DNA of 23,608 nucleotides from Pyrinomonadaceae bacterium (GTDB lineage: Bacteria; Acidobacteriota; Blastocatellia; Pyrinomonadales; Pyrinomonadaceae): assembly GCA_025937955.1 (NCBI GenBank), contig JAICQI010000004.1:1-23608 (forward strand), read 5' to 3'. This document shows positions 16,122 to 23,608 of this stretch, one piece after another (the first letter of the stretch is position 1; each line of letters opens with the position of its first letter). A program made the translations under genes and the position numbers. The notes beneath the pieces were generated by a model, which was not told the DNA's origin, searched no databases, and worked only from the letters and a program-made list of their open reading frames with translations.

Positions 16122-16723
16122 TCAGAATTTGATGCGCGGACTTTCCCCCAATGAGAGCAATGCAAAAACTACGTGTCGTCGAATGTAACGATCGGGATGC
16201 TCTTTCAATGCAGACTGTAGTTTCGGCAGTGCGACTTCTCCCATATGGATTGCTCCGCCCAACGCAGGATAATGGTTGAGAGGAAAGCCAGATCCATCGT
16301 GTTGGAGAAAATTTGCGATTAAAAGATCCATAGCTTCCACGGCCTTCAGTTCACCCAGCAACTTTGTACCGTAGTGCCATAGAAAAAATTGAGGTGTACC
16401 ACCAGTCAGATCGAGGTTGGGCTGATCCATCGCCGACATTAAGTTCGTTATAACTTGCTTTCGGCAGGCTGATGATCGGTTGGCATTAGCTCTCAAGAGA
16501 GTTACAGCTATTTGTTGATCTTCGTAAGTTTCTCCGAATGACAGACTTTTAACGGCTGCCGAAACTTCACTGTTTGCCATACAACCCTGAATCAAAACTA
16601 AGTTGTCGGAAGCTAATTGACCCGATTCTGTAGCTTGACTGCCTATTAGACTAATTAATACTGAAACAATCACTGCAACAATAAAAGCCACAGATCCAAT
16701 GATTGTTTATATCTCATTTTCAT
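16122..16723 (-). CDS. Exported HEAT-like protein, start probably disrupted by a frameshift
   Basis: The intact frame (GTG 16691 to 16122) gives 189 residues with a hydrophobic N-terminus (AFIVAVIVSVLISLIG) but no basic n-region. An ATG at 16723, five bases after the stop of the upstream fragment, encodes MKMRYKQSLDLWLLLLQ and then stops in another frame. Joining the two with one added base near 16690 would make a normal signal peptide, so I extend the feature to 16723. The mature part is helical with HEAT-like features (FFLWHYGTKLLGELKA, FPLNHYPALGGAIHMGEVALPKLQ, YIRRHVVFALLSLG). HEAT-like proteins of this style often sit beside toxin genes as possible immunity proteins; here that is only inference. 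Base composition is visibly more AT-rich than in the gcv genes. Confidence 0.6.
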
Positions 16724-16728
16724 ACCGG

Positions 16729-17073
16729 TCATTTCGGCCATATGCCCTCTCCACCTCTGCCCCAGTGAATTGTATTGCCTCGCTGAATGATATGAAACGC
16801 AGCTTGACACACCTCATTTCCCTTATACACCTTGATTAAGAATGACTGGTTCTGATACGTGTCAGCGACATTAGCCAGCAAGGACGGATGATCGTAACGA
16901 GAAAATCTGTTGGTCCAACTGGTGGCAAAGTGATATCCGTCCAAATTGATATCTTGCCAAGCCTCGCCACCGGCCTGAATTCTGCCGTCTATTTTGACAA
17001 CCTCTCCGTTTTGTTTTGCGTAATTTGAATATTGATCCAAAGTCCACTGTCCTTCTGGATTGCTGGGGTTTAT
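16729..17073 (-). pseudogene. Orphan C-terminal protein fragment, no proper start
   Basis: The frame is open from just after a TGA (17074-17076) to a TGA at 16729-16731, reading about 114 residues that look genuinely coding (DQYSNYAKQNGEVVKIDGR, LDGYHFATSWTNRF, YDHPSLLANVADTY, SFLIKVYKGN). The only start-like codon is TTG 17040, inside what looks like the continuous domain and without a ribosome-binding site, so the beginning seems lost. I do not recognise the family. Its left neighbour is the HEAT-like protein, five bases from its stop to that gene's ATG; its right neighbour is the methyltransferase remnant, joined abruptly. It may be a displaced C-terminal tip of an RHS-type protein. Confidence 0.45.
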
Positions 17074-17285
17074 TCATTGCCTGTGTTGTATGGCGGGTCG
17101 ATGTAGATGCACTTGACCTGTTTCGCGTAGTACGGCAACAGGGCTTTGAGCGCGATTAGGTTGTCGCCTTCGACAATCAGATTGCCGCTTCCCGGTTCAC
17201 CACAGGAAAGTTCCGGCACGTCATTGAGAAGATGAAAAGGCACCTCACGATGATGATTCACAATGGCTTGTTTGCCGATCGGCAT
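17070..17285 (-). pseudogene. N-terminal remnant of a Mod-type site-specific DNA methyltransferase
   Basis: The 71 residues starting at ATG 17285 match the N-terminus of type III-like Mod DNA methyltransferases: VNHHREVPFHLL, GNLIVEGDNLIALKALLPYYA, and the catalytic motif IV in IYIDPPYNTGNE. The frame ends in TGA (17070-17072) immediately after that motif, where a functional enzyme would continue for several hundred residues including the FxGxG SAM-binding part. What follows is unrelated coding sequence, so a deletion or recombination has cut the gene. No restriction subunit is nearby. It cannot be an active methyltransferase. Confidence 0.85.
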
Positions 17286-17295
17286 TTGTATCGCA

Positions 17296-17311
17296 CCACC
17301 TGATTAGGTGG
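17296..17311. other. Short hairpin upstream of methyltransferase remnant
   Basis: CCACCT (17296-17301) and AGGTGG (17306-17311) form a 6-bp stem with a 4-base loop about ten bases before the ATG at 17285. The minus-strand AGGTGG could be a ribosome-binding site sequestered in the stem. The rest of 17286-17574 shows no gene I can support. Confidence 0.35.
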
Positions 17312-17574
17312 ATTTCCCTCATCCGCGTGTTTTGTCGTGACGGTGCTTTTTGCGGTTATGAGAGACGACATCTTCTTCCAAAGTGTTGGCCGGAAATGTT
17401 ACTTGCCTGAGCGTCATTGAGCAAACGGAGTTTTCAAAAGATTTCCTGTTGCCAACCGAAAATCCGCGCGGTAAGGTGCTTCCCACCCCTCAGCGAAAAT
17501 GAAGCGGGCCGGCTTGTGCAACGAACACAAAACCGACCCTAGATCATCAACCTTACTAAGAAAGGCTGACAATC

Positions 17575-18061
17575 ATGACTTACGCATACTAGCGCAACCG
17601 CGCTCTCCGAAACACCTCTCCTCAGCGCTGCCATCAAACGACGCGCTCAAACTCTTATCAATAACCAATCCATCGATCCCGAAACGCGATCGATTCTCCG
17701 TTGCGGACTCGAAATAGACGACCCGTCGCTTGCCGACTTGGTGCGTCGCGTCGACGACGGCGAAAACATCGTCGACAACTTAAACCTCTCGCCCACCGGC
17801 GAAGAAAACTCAGTGGAAGAAAAGATCGCAACCCTGGCTGAGGTGATCTGTCGCGCCGGTCAAGAAACAGGCGAGAAAGCGGCGGCCTTACTCGTCATGA
17901 TGGCGATGCTGGAAGAGGCCGCTCATCCGAAAGCACTCGCAAACCTGGCGAAACACTGCGCCTTCACCCGCTGCTCTGAGTTGAATCACTGCCGTATAGT
18001 CGACACGCAGATCGCCGCCTTCGCACACGAATTATTCCAAGGCAACGCTCTCGCGACGTGA
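17575..18061 (+). pseudogene. Frameshifted gene for a ~161-residue hypothetical protein
   Basis: The start is ATG 17575, with AAGAAAGG at 17558-17565 nine bases upstream, but this frame stops after MTYAY. Removing one T from the TT at 17580-17581 restores a continuous frame MTTHTSATALSETPLL and onward to the TGA at 18059-18061, about 161 residues. The long frame lacks any good start before TTG 17738, and the residues before that TTG look fully coding (AAIKRRAQTLINNQSIDPETRS). The protein is helical and acidic, with no signal peptide and no domain I can name; I recall similar small proteins in Acidobacteriota. It is the only plus-strand gene between 10333 and the right edge. A sequencing error or a true inactivating insertion are both possible. 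Confidence 0.6.
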
Positions 18062-18299
18062 TCAAGTTAAGCCCCCCTCTTTTGACGTGAAAATTCCACG
18101 GCAGAAAACCGGGTTACCGGATGACGATATCGCCATCCGTCACATTAAGGAGTTGCCTGAAATAACGCAACTAGATGCTCTCGAAACTTGCTCTCGACCT
18201 GGTGCTGTGCAGCCATTGGGTGCCACCGGTTTTCGAGATGTGGCCTGGGTAGGTAGTTCCAGGTTTAAAAGTTACTACACACCGCAGTCTTTGCCTCGA
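18062..18299. other. Intergenic region without a supported gene
   Basis: A plus-strand frame here (GTG 18087) encodes a stretch reading DDDIAIRHIKELPEITQLDAL that faintly resembles a leucine-rich-repeat segment, but the remainder does not continue the pattern and there is no ribosome-binding site. I therefore annotate no gene. Confidence 0.4.
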
Positions 18300-18493
18300 C
18301 TATGGCTTGTTTGAAAGTAAGTCGATGAGAGTTTGATCCCCATTTCTTTGGGCGAGCATCAACGGCGTTTCCTTTCCCTGTTCGGCTTGTTGACGTCTGC
18401 GCTTGCTGAGATGAGCAGCCGAACTACCTCGGGGGAAGCTCGTCGTGAGACTGCTGCGGCAAGGGGTGTGTAACCCTTGCGGCTCTTGAATAC
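18300..18493 (-). pseudogene. Ankyrin-repeat remnant, truncated and frameshifted
   Basis: Reading the minus strand from about 18493, one frame gives KGYTPLAAAV then SPEVVRLLISASADVNK, a good ankyrin-repeat match. At about 18386 the reading continues only in another frame, AEQGKETPLMLAQRNGD then QTLIDLLSNKP, ending at TAG 18300-18302, which is the next repeat and a normal repeat-protein C-terminus. One missing base near 18386 explains both. The 5' part of the gene is absent: the remnant abuts the stop of the OmpA-C-like gene (18496). Ankyrin proteins mediate protein contacts; this piece is not functional as it stands. Confidence 0.65.
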
Positions 18494-18495
18494 CG

Positions 18496-18945
18496 TTACA
18501 AACCGCGCTTCTTGGGTTTGGGACTTTTTGGTTTGCAGTTCTTTGTGATCTGCACTTCGCTCGGCTTAAGAGTGGGAGAGGCCGTAAGTTCTGGCGCTCC
18601 GCGCGGAGCAGGCTGAAGAATAACTGTTAGCCCCTCTCGATATCCGCCATCGATCCATTTGATTCTGCTTTCCTGAATGCCACGGGTCTCTACGACGTAC
18701 TTCTTCGCACGTAGAGCGCGATCCCTGGCTTCGCCAATACAAGCTCGGCGTCCTGCATAGACGATGATGTAACCCATCGAATCGGGATCGTGCTGCAACG
18801 CGATGGCAAAGTTGTCGAGGTGGGCCTTCTCATCTTCCCAGGAGATGGCTCCGTATGAATCAAATGGATCGAACTGAGCTTTAGCAACAAATGGAAAAGC
18901 GCTCATCATCAACAAGCTCCCTAAAATAACGAAAGTAGTCCTCAT
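18496..18945 (-). CDS. Small exported OmpA-C-like protein coupled to the RHS gene
   Basis: The 149-residue protein has a signal peptide (about 1-23, ending VAKA) and residues about 25-120 that align without gaps to the 14909-15322 protein (GYIIVYAGR, EARDRALRAKKYVVETRGI, IDGGYREGLTVIL). The pattern resembles an OmpA C-terminal domain with degenerate key positions. A Pro/Lys-rich basic tail (KPKSPKPKKRGL) is extra. ATG 18945 lies three bases after the RHS stop, with AGGA overlapping that junction, so the two are one transcript and probably translationally coupled. That position is where a partner or immunity protein of an RHS toxin normally sits. The function is inferred from place only. Confidence 0.7.
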   Translation of the reverse strand: MRTTFVILGSLLMMSAFPFVAKAQFDPFDSYGAISWEDEKAHLDNFAIALQHDPDSMGYIIVYAGRRACIGEARDRALRAKKYVVETRGIQESRIKWIDGGYREGLTVILQPAPRGAPELTASPTLKPSEVQITKNCKPKSPKPKKRGL

Positions 18946-18948
18946 TTC

Positions 18949-21900
18949 CTATTTACCCCCGCAATGCTTCTTGAGTTCAGTGTCAAAGTAACCGCTGTTT
19001 GCGAAGATTGCTTTCATATCTTTGTGGTCTTTAGGCGGTGCCGGTAGACCTGCCGCGGCACCTGGAAGCTTGCTGGCTGCGGTTGCCAGTTGCGTGTCGT
19101 CATAGCCACCGTATTTCCCTGATAGGTGAAGCATCTCATGAATAGCAGTGTTGATGTAATCGGTTTGCCACATGGCGATAGTGCTGGCGCTGTTACCGAT
19201 CATAAACCGCGTCGAGATCAGCACGGTGGCTGTCTTAGCCGCAATCGAGCCAGACACAGTTCCTGCAATTGGCCAGCCTTCGAGCTTCAGAAAATCCTTC
19301 GTTACAAAACCGCCCTGGGCACTAATCTTACTAAGCAAATCGAGTCCGTCCTTAGCCACGGCTACATTTCCGTTGCCGCCATACAACTCATTTGCCTTCG
19401 CGATTAGACTGGCGATGTACGCGTTGCAGTTGCCCGTATTTAGCCGGCTCTTGATTGCATCAGTACCGGGAAGTGGAACGGGGTTCTGCGGCGCGAAGCT
19501 TATCAGTTCCCAATGTCCGAGGCCGTCATCGTCGGTATTGGTAGCGATCACGTCGTCCGCCGAGATTTGCGCGTCAACAGGCGTCTGCGGCTTATTGAGT
19601 TTTTTGCCTGCGTCTTCTACCCAAACCGCATACATGCCTAGCAAACCAGGTTCGATGGGAAATTGCTTTGTCTTTCCTCCCTGCGTGAGTTGAAGTGCCA
19701 TCGCGCCACTATTCATTCCTCTACTGATGAAGTCGCAAAGAGCATAGACGCCATCAAGCATACATCCAGTGGAAGGCATGCCGATATCCCCGAACCCGGG
19801 ATATACCGGACCACTTTCGCCGCGCCCCCCGCTAAACTCCGGATCGTCGAGATAAGGATCCCAGGAAAAGACCTCTGCTCCCCACGGATCCAGCTCAGCA
19901 AAATAAGTCACAAATGCTGCCTGAGGAATACTGGAACGCACCGTGACACCAGCTGGATCCTCATGCAGCAGCGAAACATTGCCATTGGCCCAGTCATGCC
20001 CGACTACTTTCTGTCCGATATAAATGAAACTCTGCTGTTTGGCGCCCGAGCTATTCAACTCCTCAACAACCTGACCTCCCAAAACCGTGGAGCGCAGGTA
20101 GTAAGTTACTTGATTTGGTTCCGTGGCCTTCACTCGCCAGCCGTCACCATCGAGGAACTCATTGAAATACCCGCCCGTCCAGCTGGTGTTGCCAGGTCGT
20201 CCGGCGGCGTCATACGTTTTCTGCCGACCAGCCCCACTCAACCAATTACCTTCGGCATCATACGTCCAACCCACACGTCGATTATTTACATATGTATCAG
20301 AGGAACCAAACCCCAAGAGCTTGCTCCAATGCTTTGAGGAACGGACATTAAGGTGATTGAATGCATCGTAGGTGGCTGTTTCTTTGTAAGGACGGTCGTT
20401 CGTAGCCGGTTCGCCACGTGCCTCAGCCCCGCTGAATGCCTTCGTAAGGCGAGCGACGTGGTCATACTCATAGCTGCGGTCGAAACGGTTATCGAGCAGA
20501 TCGTGAGAGTATTTTAGGCGTCCGTCGTCGTAGTACTGGTAATCGATAGAGACAGCCGCGCCGAACCCGCCACCAGCGGGAATCTCATAATGATTGGTTT
20601 TCAGGCGCGCATTGTAAGTAACCGACTCCGTTCGACCGTTGCCGTAACTGATCTGACGCGGGCCACCCCAAGCTCGGTAGCTGACGTTGTTGATAAATTG
20701 TCCGTAGGTATAGTTCGTTCCGGTGAGCGCATTGAAGCGGCCCGCGCTGTCGTAGGCGTAGTTTATGCGTTGATTAGTATGATCGGTGAGGCTTTTTAGT
20801 TGACCGCCCACATGGTACTCGTAGGCAAGCGTATAGCTGCCACCAAGCCCCGCGAAGGTACGTGTCTCCGATGTCATCTGTGAAAGCTGATTATATTGAT
20901 ATGTCGTGCCTCCTGAACTGTCGGACATGGAGGTGCGATTGCCGGCGGCATCGTAACTGAACGACTCCACGATCGTGCTGCTGCCAGCTAGTGCATGTGT
21001 AACCACATTCGGCAAATGGCGTCCGTTGTTGTACGTAAAGGTTGTGGAAGCACCTCGGGCATCGGTAATCGATTGAATCGTATGGTCAGTGTTGTAGACC
21101 CAGGACGTAGCCGTGCCTGCATCCTGTTCGGGAACATGTCTGGTCTTGAGCCGACCATAACCGTCGTAAGTCATGGTCGTGTCCTGATAGGTACTGCCGC
21201 CTTCCGGACCCGCAAACTGACGAATTTGCACCACTTGATCGCGGACATTGTAGCTGTTGACAGTAGTTGAATAGACAGTCCCACCCTGCCAATTCAGGAG
21301 CTCGGTTTTCACGGTTCGGCCCAGCACGTCAGAATAGATCTTCTGCTGACGGCGCTTCGCCACACCAGCATCGATCGTTCCTTCATCAGTCAGCGTCACC
21401 ACTTCGCCGCCCGCACAGTCGCAGCCGTTGTATTCAGCCGTTTTCGTCGTTCCGTCCTGGTTGGTGGTCACCAATGGACGTCCTTTCCAATCGTAGGTCT
21501 GCTGCGTGGAATACATACCAGCCGCGTCATCACCGGTAGGCACCCAGGAGTTGTTAACCTCAGAGGGATTCGTGACTCTCCCGGCGCGGCCCATCTGGTC
21601 ATAGATAGTAACGACTAGACGATAACCACCCGTGCTGCCGGGATGGTTACCAGCAGCACCAATAACACGCCCCACACCATCCACCACTTCGATGGCATAC
21701 AACTCATCCGCCACATTGTTCACGGTCGCATAGCTGGCGGTGTAGTTTGGTCCATACCAGAAACGCTTGTAAGCCCCGTTGTTCGCAGTCGTGATGCGTT
21801 CGAGCTGACCCAGGTTGTTGTAAGTCATCGACTGAATCGCGCCCTGCGCTTGGCCGGCCGGCGCCGGTGACTGCGTGCGCGTAACGGCGCCGAAGTCATA

Positions 21901-23608
21901 GTTGTATTGCAGGGAAGAACTGAAGCCGTCCGCATCGGTGCTGGTGGTGGGATAAGCGAACGTGTGTCGATCCACGCTGTCAGAGAACGTATCCGTATAA
22001 GTGATGCTGGTCTGATGCCCGGCAGCATCTGTGCTCGAGCTGGGCGCGCCGGTGGTGTAATAGTTTGTGTAGCTGGTCAACTTCTTCGCGCCGTTGTTGA
22101 TATCAGTCACATCCCAGCGCGCGACAGCTGTCACATTTCCGCGCGCCGTGAAAGACGTGTTGTAAGTACCATCATGTTGTGTAGCTGCCAGCGGGACCGC
22201 CTGAAGCCGTGCCGGATCGTCGTAATCAAAAGTAATTTTCGTTTGCCACTGGGCCACATTCGACATGTGCACGTGCGAAACAAGCCCGATAATACGACGA
22301 TCAACATAAGCCGGACTCAGATTGTAGTCGGTATAAGTTTGTCTGATCTCAGTGACGCCATCGGCCGCAAACTCACGCACGCCGTAAGGCAAACCAAACT
22401 GTGCATATGGCCCATAGTCGATGACGGTGCGGCGGCGATTGCCACCCGCATCGTAGACATTTGTCTCCGTGACGCGCGGATTCGTTTCATAGCCAACTGA
22501 AGTGTTGTCCTGCGTCCATGCTATCGTGGTCCACTTCTGGCGCACGCCGCCGGACCACACTTCACTTAGCGTCGTCAAACCTTTCTGCCAGCCGCTGCCA
22601 TAGTATTCCTTGTAAACGGTGCCGTCTGGCGCGGTCAGCACACAGGCGCCATCGCCGGCCATGCTGTACTGCGTGATCACCTGCGATGGCACGCCGTTAA
22701 TACCGGTCCAGTTGAGCGCGGAGACACGACTATCAAGCAAACGCGGCACATCGCTCCCCGGTGTTTCATAGGTGAAGGAGGTGGCACTGCGCTCCATCGC
22801 GCCAAAGTAGTTTCTGATCACCGATACCTGTAGTGAATTGGTGTAATCGAAAGTGACGTGCGACGTGTCGTTAAAGACGACCTGCGTGATCACCGGCAGT
22901 TCCTGGCCATTTTTAGTCCCCACCACCGCAGCGCTGGAAAAACTGGACTGCATGATGCGCGTGCCCCAGCCAAAACTGACCCACTGGTGTGATGGTTGCC
23001 CGTTCCACGCCTGCGTGATCGACAACAGATTCGCGTTGCTATCGTAGTTGAAGGTAATGACCCGGCCCAGCGTGTCAGTGACGGTGCTGATGTGGCCCAG
23101 AGCAGTACGAGCGATGTTCATATAGTTGCCGTTACGGTCCTTCACCCCCGTGCAACTGTATTCGTTATTGAGCTCGACGAAATAAAGCTGCGTGCCGTCC
23201 GTCGTGCGGACCAGCAGGTTCGGGCTGTTATCGATCAGTTGTAGATAAGATGAGTCAGCCGCTTCGTAAACGTTTGACATGCCTACCTGTCGCAACTCGA
23301 CGCGTTGGCCAGCGGGCGTGATCAGCAAAAACGCGTTCTTAGCCGTTTGCGCGTCGAAGACCTTGCGCTGCACAGTAGGGAAGCCGAGCCGGAAGCCGGG
23401 ACTGGGAAAGCCGTTGTCTTCGTCGAAATGGATATAAGGAGCGGAATTAGCAGCACGAGTCCAGACCATCGACGAATAAGAGAGCGCCAGACCAAGATCC
23501 AGACCGCTGCGACCGGGTAAACTGAGCAGCGGGACACTCCAACTCGCATCACGTGTCAGCATTCCATTGCCCGGTTGGTTACGTGGATCAACGCGCGCTG
23601 AGATTAAC
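18949..23608 (-). CDS. RHS/YD-repeat protein with HExxH metallopeptidase-like C-terminal tip (partial, N-terminus outside window)
   Basis: The frame is open to the right edge (at least 1552 residues). The ATG at 23562 is internal, since in-frame coding residues such as ISARVDPRNQPGNG precede it. Numbering from that ATG, the N-terminal part is an RHS/wall-associated shell and many YD repeats follow (for example YDAAGNRTSM, YEYDHVARLT, YDAEGNWLSG). The repeat shell ends near ELDPWGAE at about 1222-1229. The unique tip, about 1235-1537, contains an HEMLH zinc-binding motif (H1475, E1476, H1479; bases 19126-19140) followed by SGKYGGYDD, whose Asp residues could be the third ligand. This fits a zinc metallopeptidase toxin or processing domain. 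The 149-residue exported protein follows three bases downstream. The secretion route is not visible. Confidence 0.9.
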   Translation of the reverse strand, partial: LISARVDPRNQPGNGMLTRDASWSVPLLSLPGRSGLDLGLALSYSSMVWTRAANSAPYIHFDEDNGFPSPGFRLGFPTVQRKVFDAQTAKNAFLLITPAGQRVELRQVGMSNVYEAADSSYLQLIDNSPNLLVRTTDGTQLYFVELNNEYSCTGVKDRNGNYMNIARTALGHISTVTDTLGRVITFNYDSNANLLSITQAWNGQPSHQWVSFGWGTRIMQSSFSSAAVVGTKNGQELPVITQVVFNDTSHVTFDYTNSLQVSVIRNYFGAMERSATSFTYETPGSDVPRLLDSRVSALNWTGINGVPSQVITQYSMAGDGACVLTAPDGTVYKEYYGSGWQKGLTTLSEVWSGGVRQKWTTIAWTQDNTSVGYETNPRVTETNVYDAGGNRRRTVIDYGPYAQFGLPYGVREFAADGVTEIRQTYTDYNLSPAYVDRRIIGLVSHVHMSNVAQWQTKITFDYDDPARLQAVPLAATQHDGTYNTSFTARGNVTAVARWDVTDINNGAKKLTSYTNYYTTGAPSSSTDAAGHQTSITYTDTFSDSVDRHTFAYPTTSTDADGFSSSLQYNYDFGAVTRTQSPAPAGQAQGAIQSMTYNNLGQLERITTANNGAYKRFWYGPNYTASYATVNNVADELYAIEVVDGVGRVIGAAGNHPGSTGGYRLVVTIYDQMGRAGRVTNPSEVNNSWVPTGDDAAGMYSTQQTYDWKGRPLVTTNQDGTTKTAEYNGCDCAGGEVVTLTDEGTIDAGVAKRRQQKIYSDVLGRTVKTELLNWQGGTVYSTTVNSYNVRDQVVQIRQFAGPEGGSTYQDTTMTYDGYGRLKTRHVPEQDAGTATSWVYNTDHTIQSITDARGASTTFTYNNGRHLPNVVTHALAGSSTIVESFSYDAAGNRTSMSDSSGGTTYQYNQLSQMTSETRTFAGLGGSYTLAYEYHVGGQLKSLTDHTNQRINYAYDSAGRFNALTGTNYTYGQFINNVSYRAWGGPRQISYGNGRTESVTYNARLKTNHYEIPAGGGFGAAVSIDYQYYDDGRLKYSHDLLDNRFDRSYEYDHVARLTKAFSGAEARGEPATNDRPYKETATYDAFNHLNVRSSKHWSKLLGFGSSDTYVNNRRVGWTYDAEGNWLSGAGRQKTYDAAGRPGNTSWTGGYFNEFLDGDGWRVKATEPNQVTYYLRSTVLGGQVVEELNSSGAKQQSFIYIGQKVVGHDWANGNVSLLHEDPAGVTVRSSIPQAAFVTYFAELDPWGAEVFSWDPYLDDPEFSGGRGESGPVYPGFGDIGMPSTGCMLDGVYALCDFISRGMNSGAMALQLTQGGKTKQFPIEPGLLGMYAVWVEDAGKKLNKPQTPVDAQISADDVIATNTDDDGLGHWELISFAPQNPVPLPGTDAIKSRLNTGNCNAYIASLIAKANELYGGNGNVAVAKDGLDLLSKISAQGGFVTKDFLKLEGWPIAGTVSGSIAAKTATVLISTRFMIGNSASTIAMWQTDYINTAIHEMLHLSGKYGGYDDTQLATAASKLPGAAAGLPAPPKDHKDMKAIFANSGYFDTELKKHCGGK

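Noticed and set aside
16871..17077. Minus-strand 68-codon frame starting ATG at 17077
   Set aside because: It overlaps the more protein-like fragment in another frame and its composition (Arg/Gln/Ser-rich) looks like an out-of-frame shadow.
18087..18314. Plus-strand 75-codon frame with a weak leucine-rich-repeat-like segment
   Set aside because: Only one short segment fits, there is no ribosome-binding site, and its 3' end overlaps the ankyrin remnant on the other strand.
23320..23562. ATG at 23562 as the true RHS start
   Set aside because: The frame continues upstream to the window edge with RHS-like coding residues, so the gene is truncated by the window, not begun there.
1..23608. CRISPR arrays, tRNA or rRNA genes, complete insertion sequences
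   Set aside because: No regularly spaced repeats, cloverleaf-like tRNA sequences, rRNA motifs or transposase frames were seen on either strand.

Overview
The window looks like chromosomal DNA of a moderately GC-rich soil-type bacterium. The gene content best fits an Acidobacteriota lineage (Blastocatellia/Pyrinomonadaceae-like): split glycine decarboxylase genes gcvPA/gcvPB, a very large RHS/YD-repeat protein, several small exported proteins of a style common there, and frequent GTG/TTG starts. This placement is inferred from gene content and remembered family resemblance; no database search was possible.

Layout. (1) 1-126 is the tail of a plus-strand gene that converges on a zinc-ribbon membrane protein (171-848, minus), with a shared hairpin between them. 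(2) 1020-7806 is a tightly packed three-gene minus-strand operon. In transcription order it encodes an exported protein with HEAT-like C-terminus, a secreted alkaline-phosphatase-superfamily enzyme with a large coiled-coil-containing insert, and a membrane protein that fuses a lysylphosphatidylglycerol-synthase-type/flippase-like domain to an FtsX/MacB-type permease. A near-perfect 32-33 bp hairpin lies downstream. (3) 8132-9745 encodes an FHA-TM-trypsin-like serine protease, divergent from a 2Fe-2S thioredoxin-like ferredoxin (9919-10332, plus). (4) 10352-14781 is a complete glycine-cleavage operon gcvT-gcvH-gcvPA-gcvPB, with a plausible sigma70 promoter upstream of gcvT. The L-protein (lpd) is not present. 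(5) 14909-18498 is a patchy, partly AT-richer zone. It holds two paralogous small exported OmpA-C-like proteins at its ends, a secreted hypothetical protein, a HEAT-like exported protein whose start appears frameshifted, a 71-aa remnant of a Mod-type DNA methyltransferase cut off exactly after DPPYNTGNE, an orphan C-terminal fragment, a frameshifted plus-strand gene and an ankyrin-repeat remnant. (6) 18949 to the right edge is an RHS/YD-repeat protein, open at its N-terminus, whose variable tip carries an HExxH zinc-metallopeptidase motif. Three bases after its stop begins one of the OmpA-C-like proteins.

How parts fit together. The Gcv proteins make the T, H and P components of the glycine cleavage system. 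The three-gene operon looks like an envelope machine (exported scaffold, periplasmic phosphohydrolase, lipid-handling/permease membrane protein), but its substrate cannot be read from sequence. The RHS gene with its coupled partner, followed by a trail of fragments and small exported proteins, resembles the debris downstream of polymorphic-toxin loci. It is the best candidate here for an undescribed toxin/partner arrangement, and that reading is inference.
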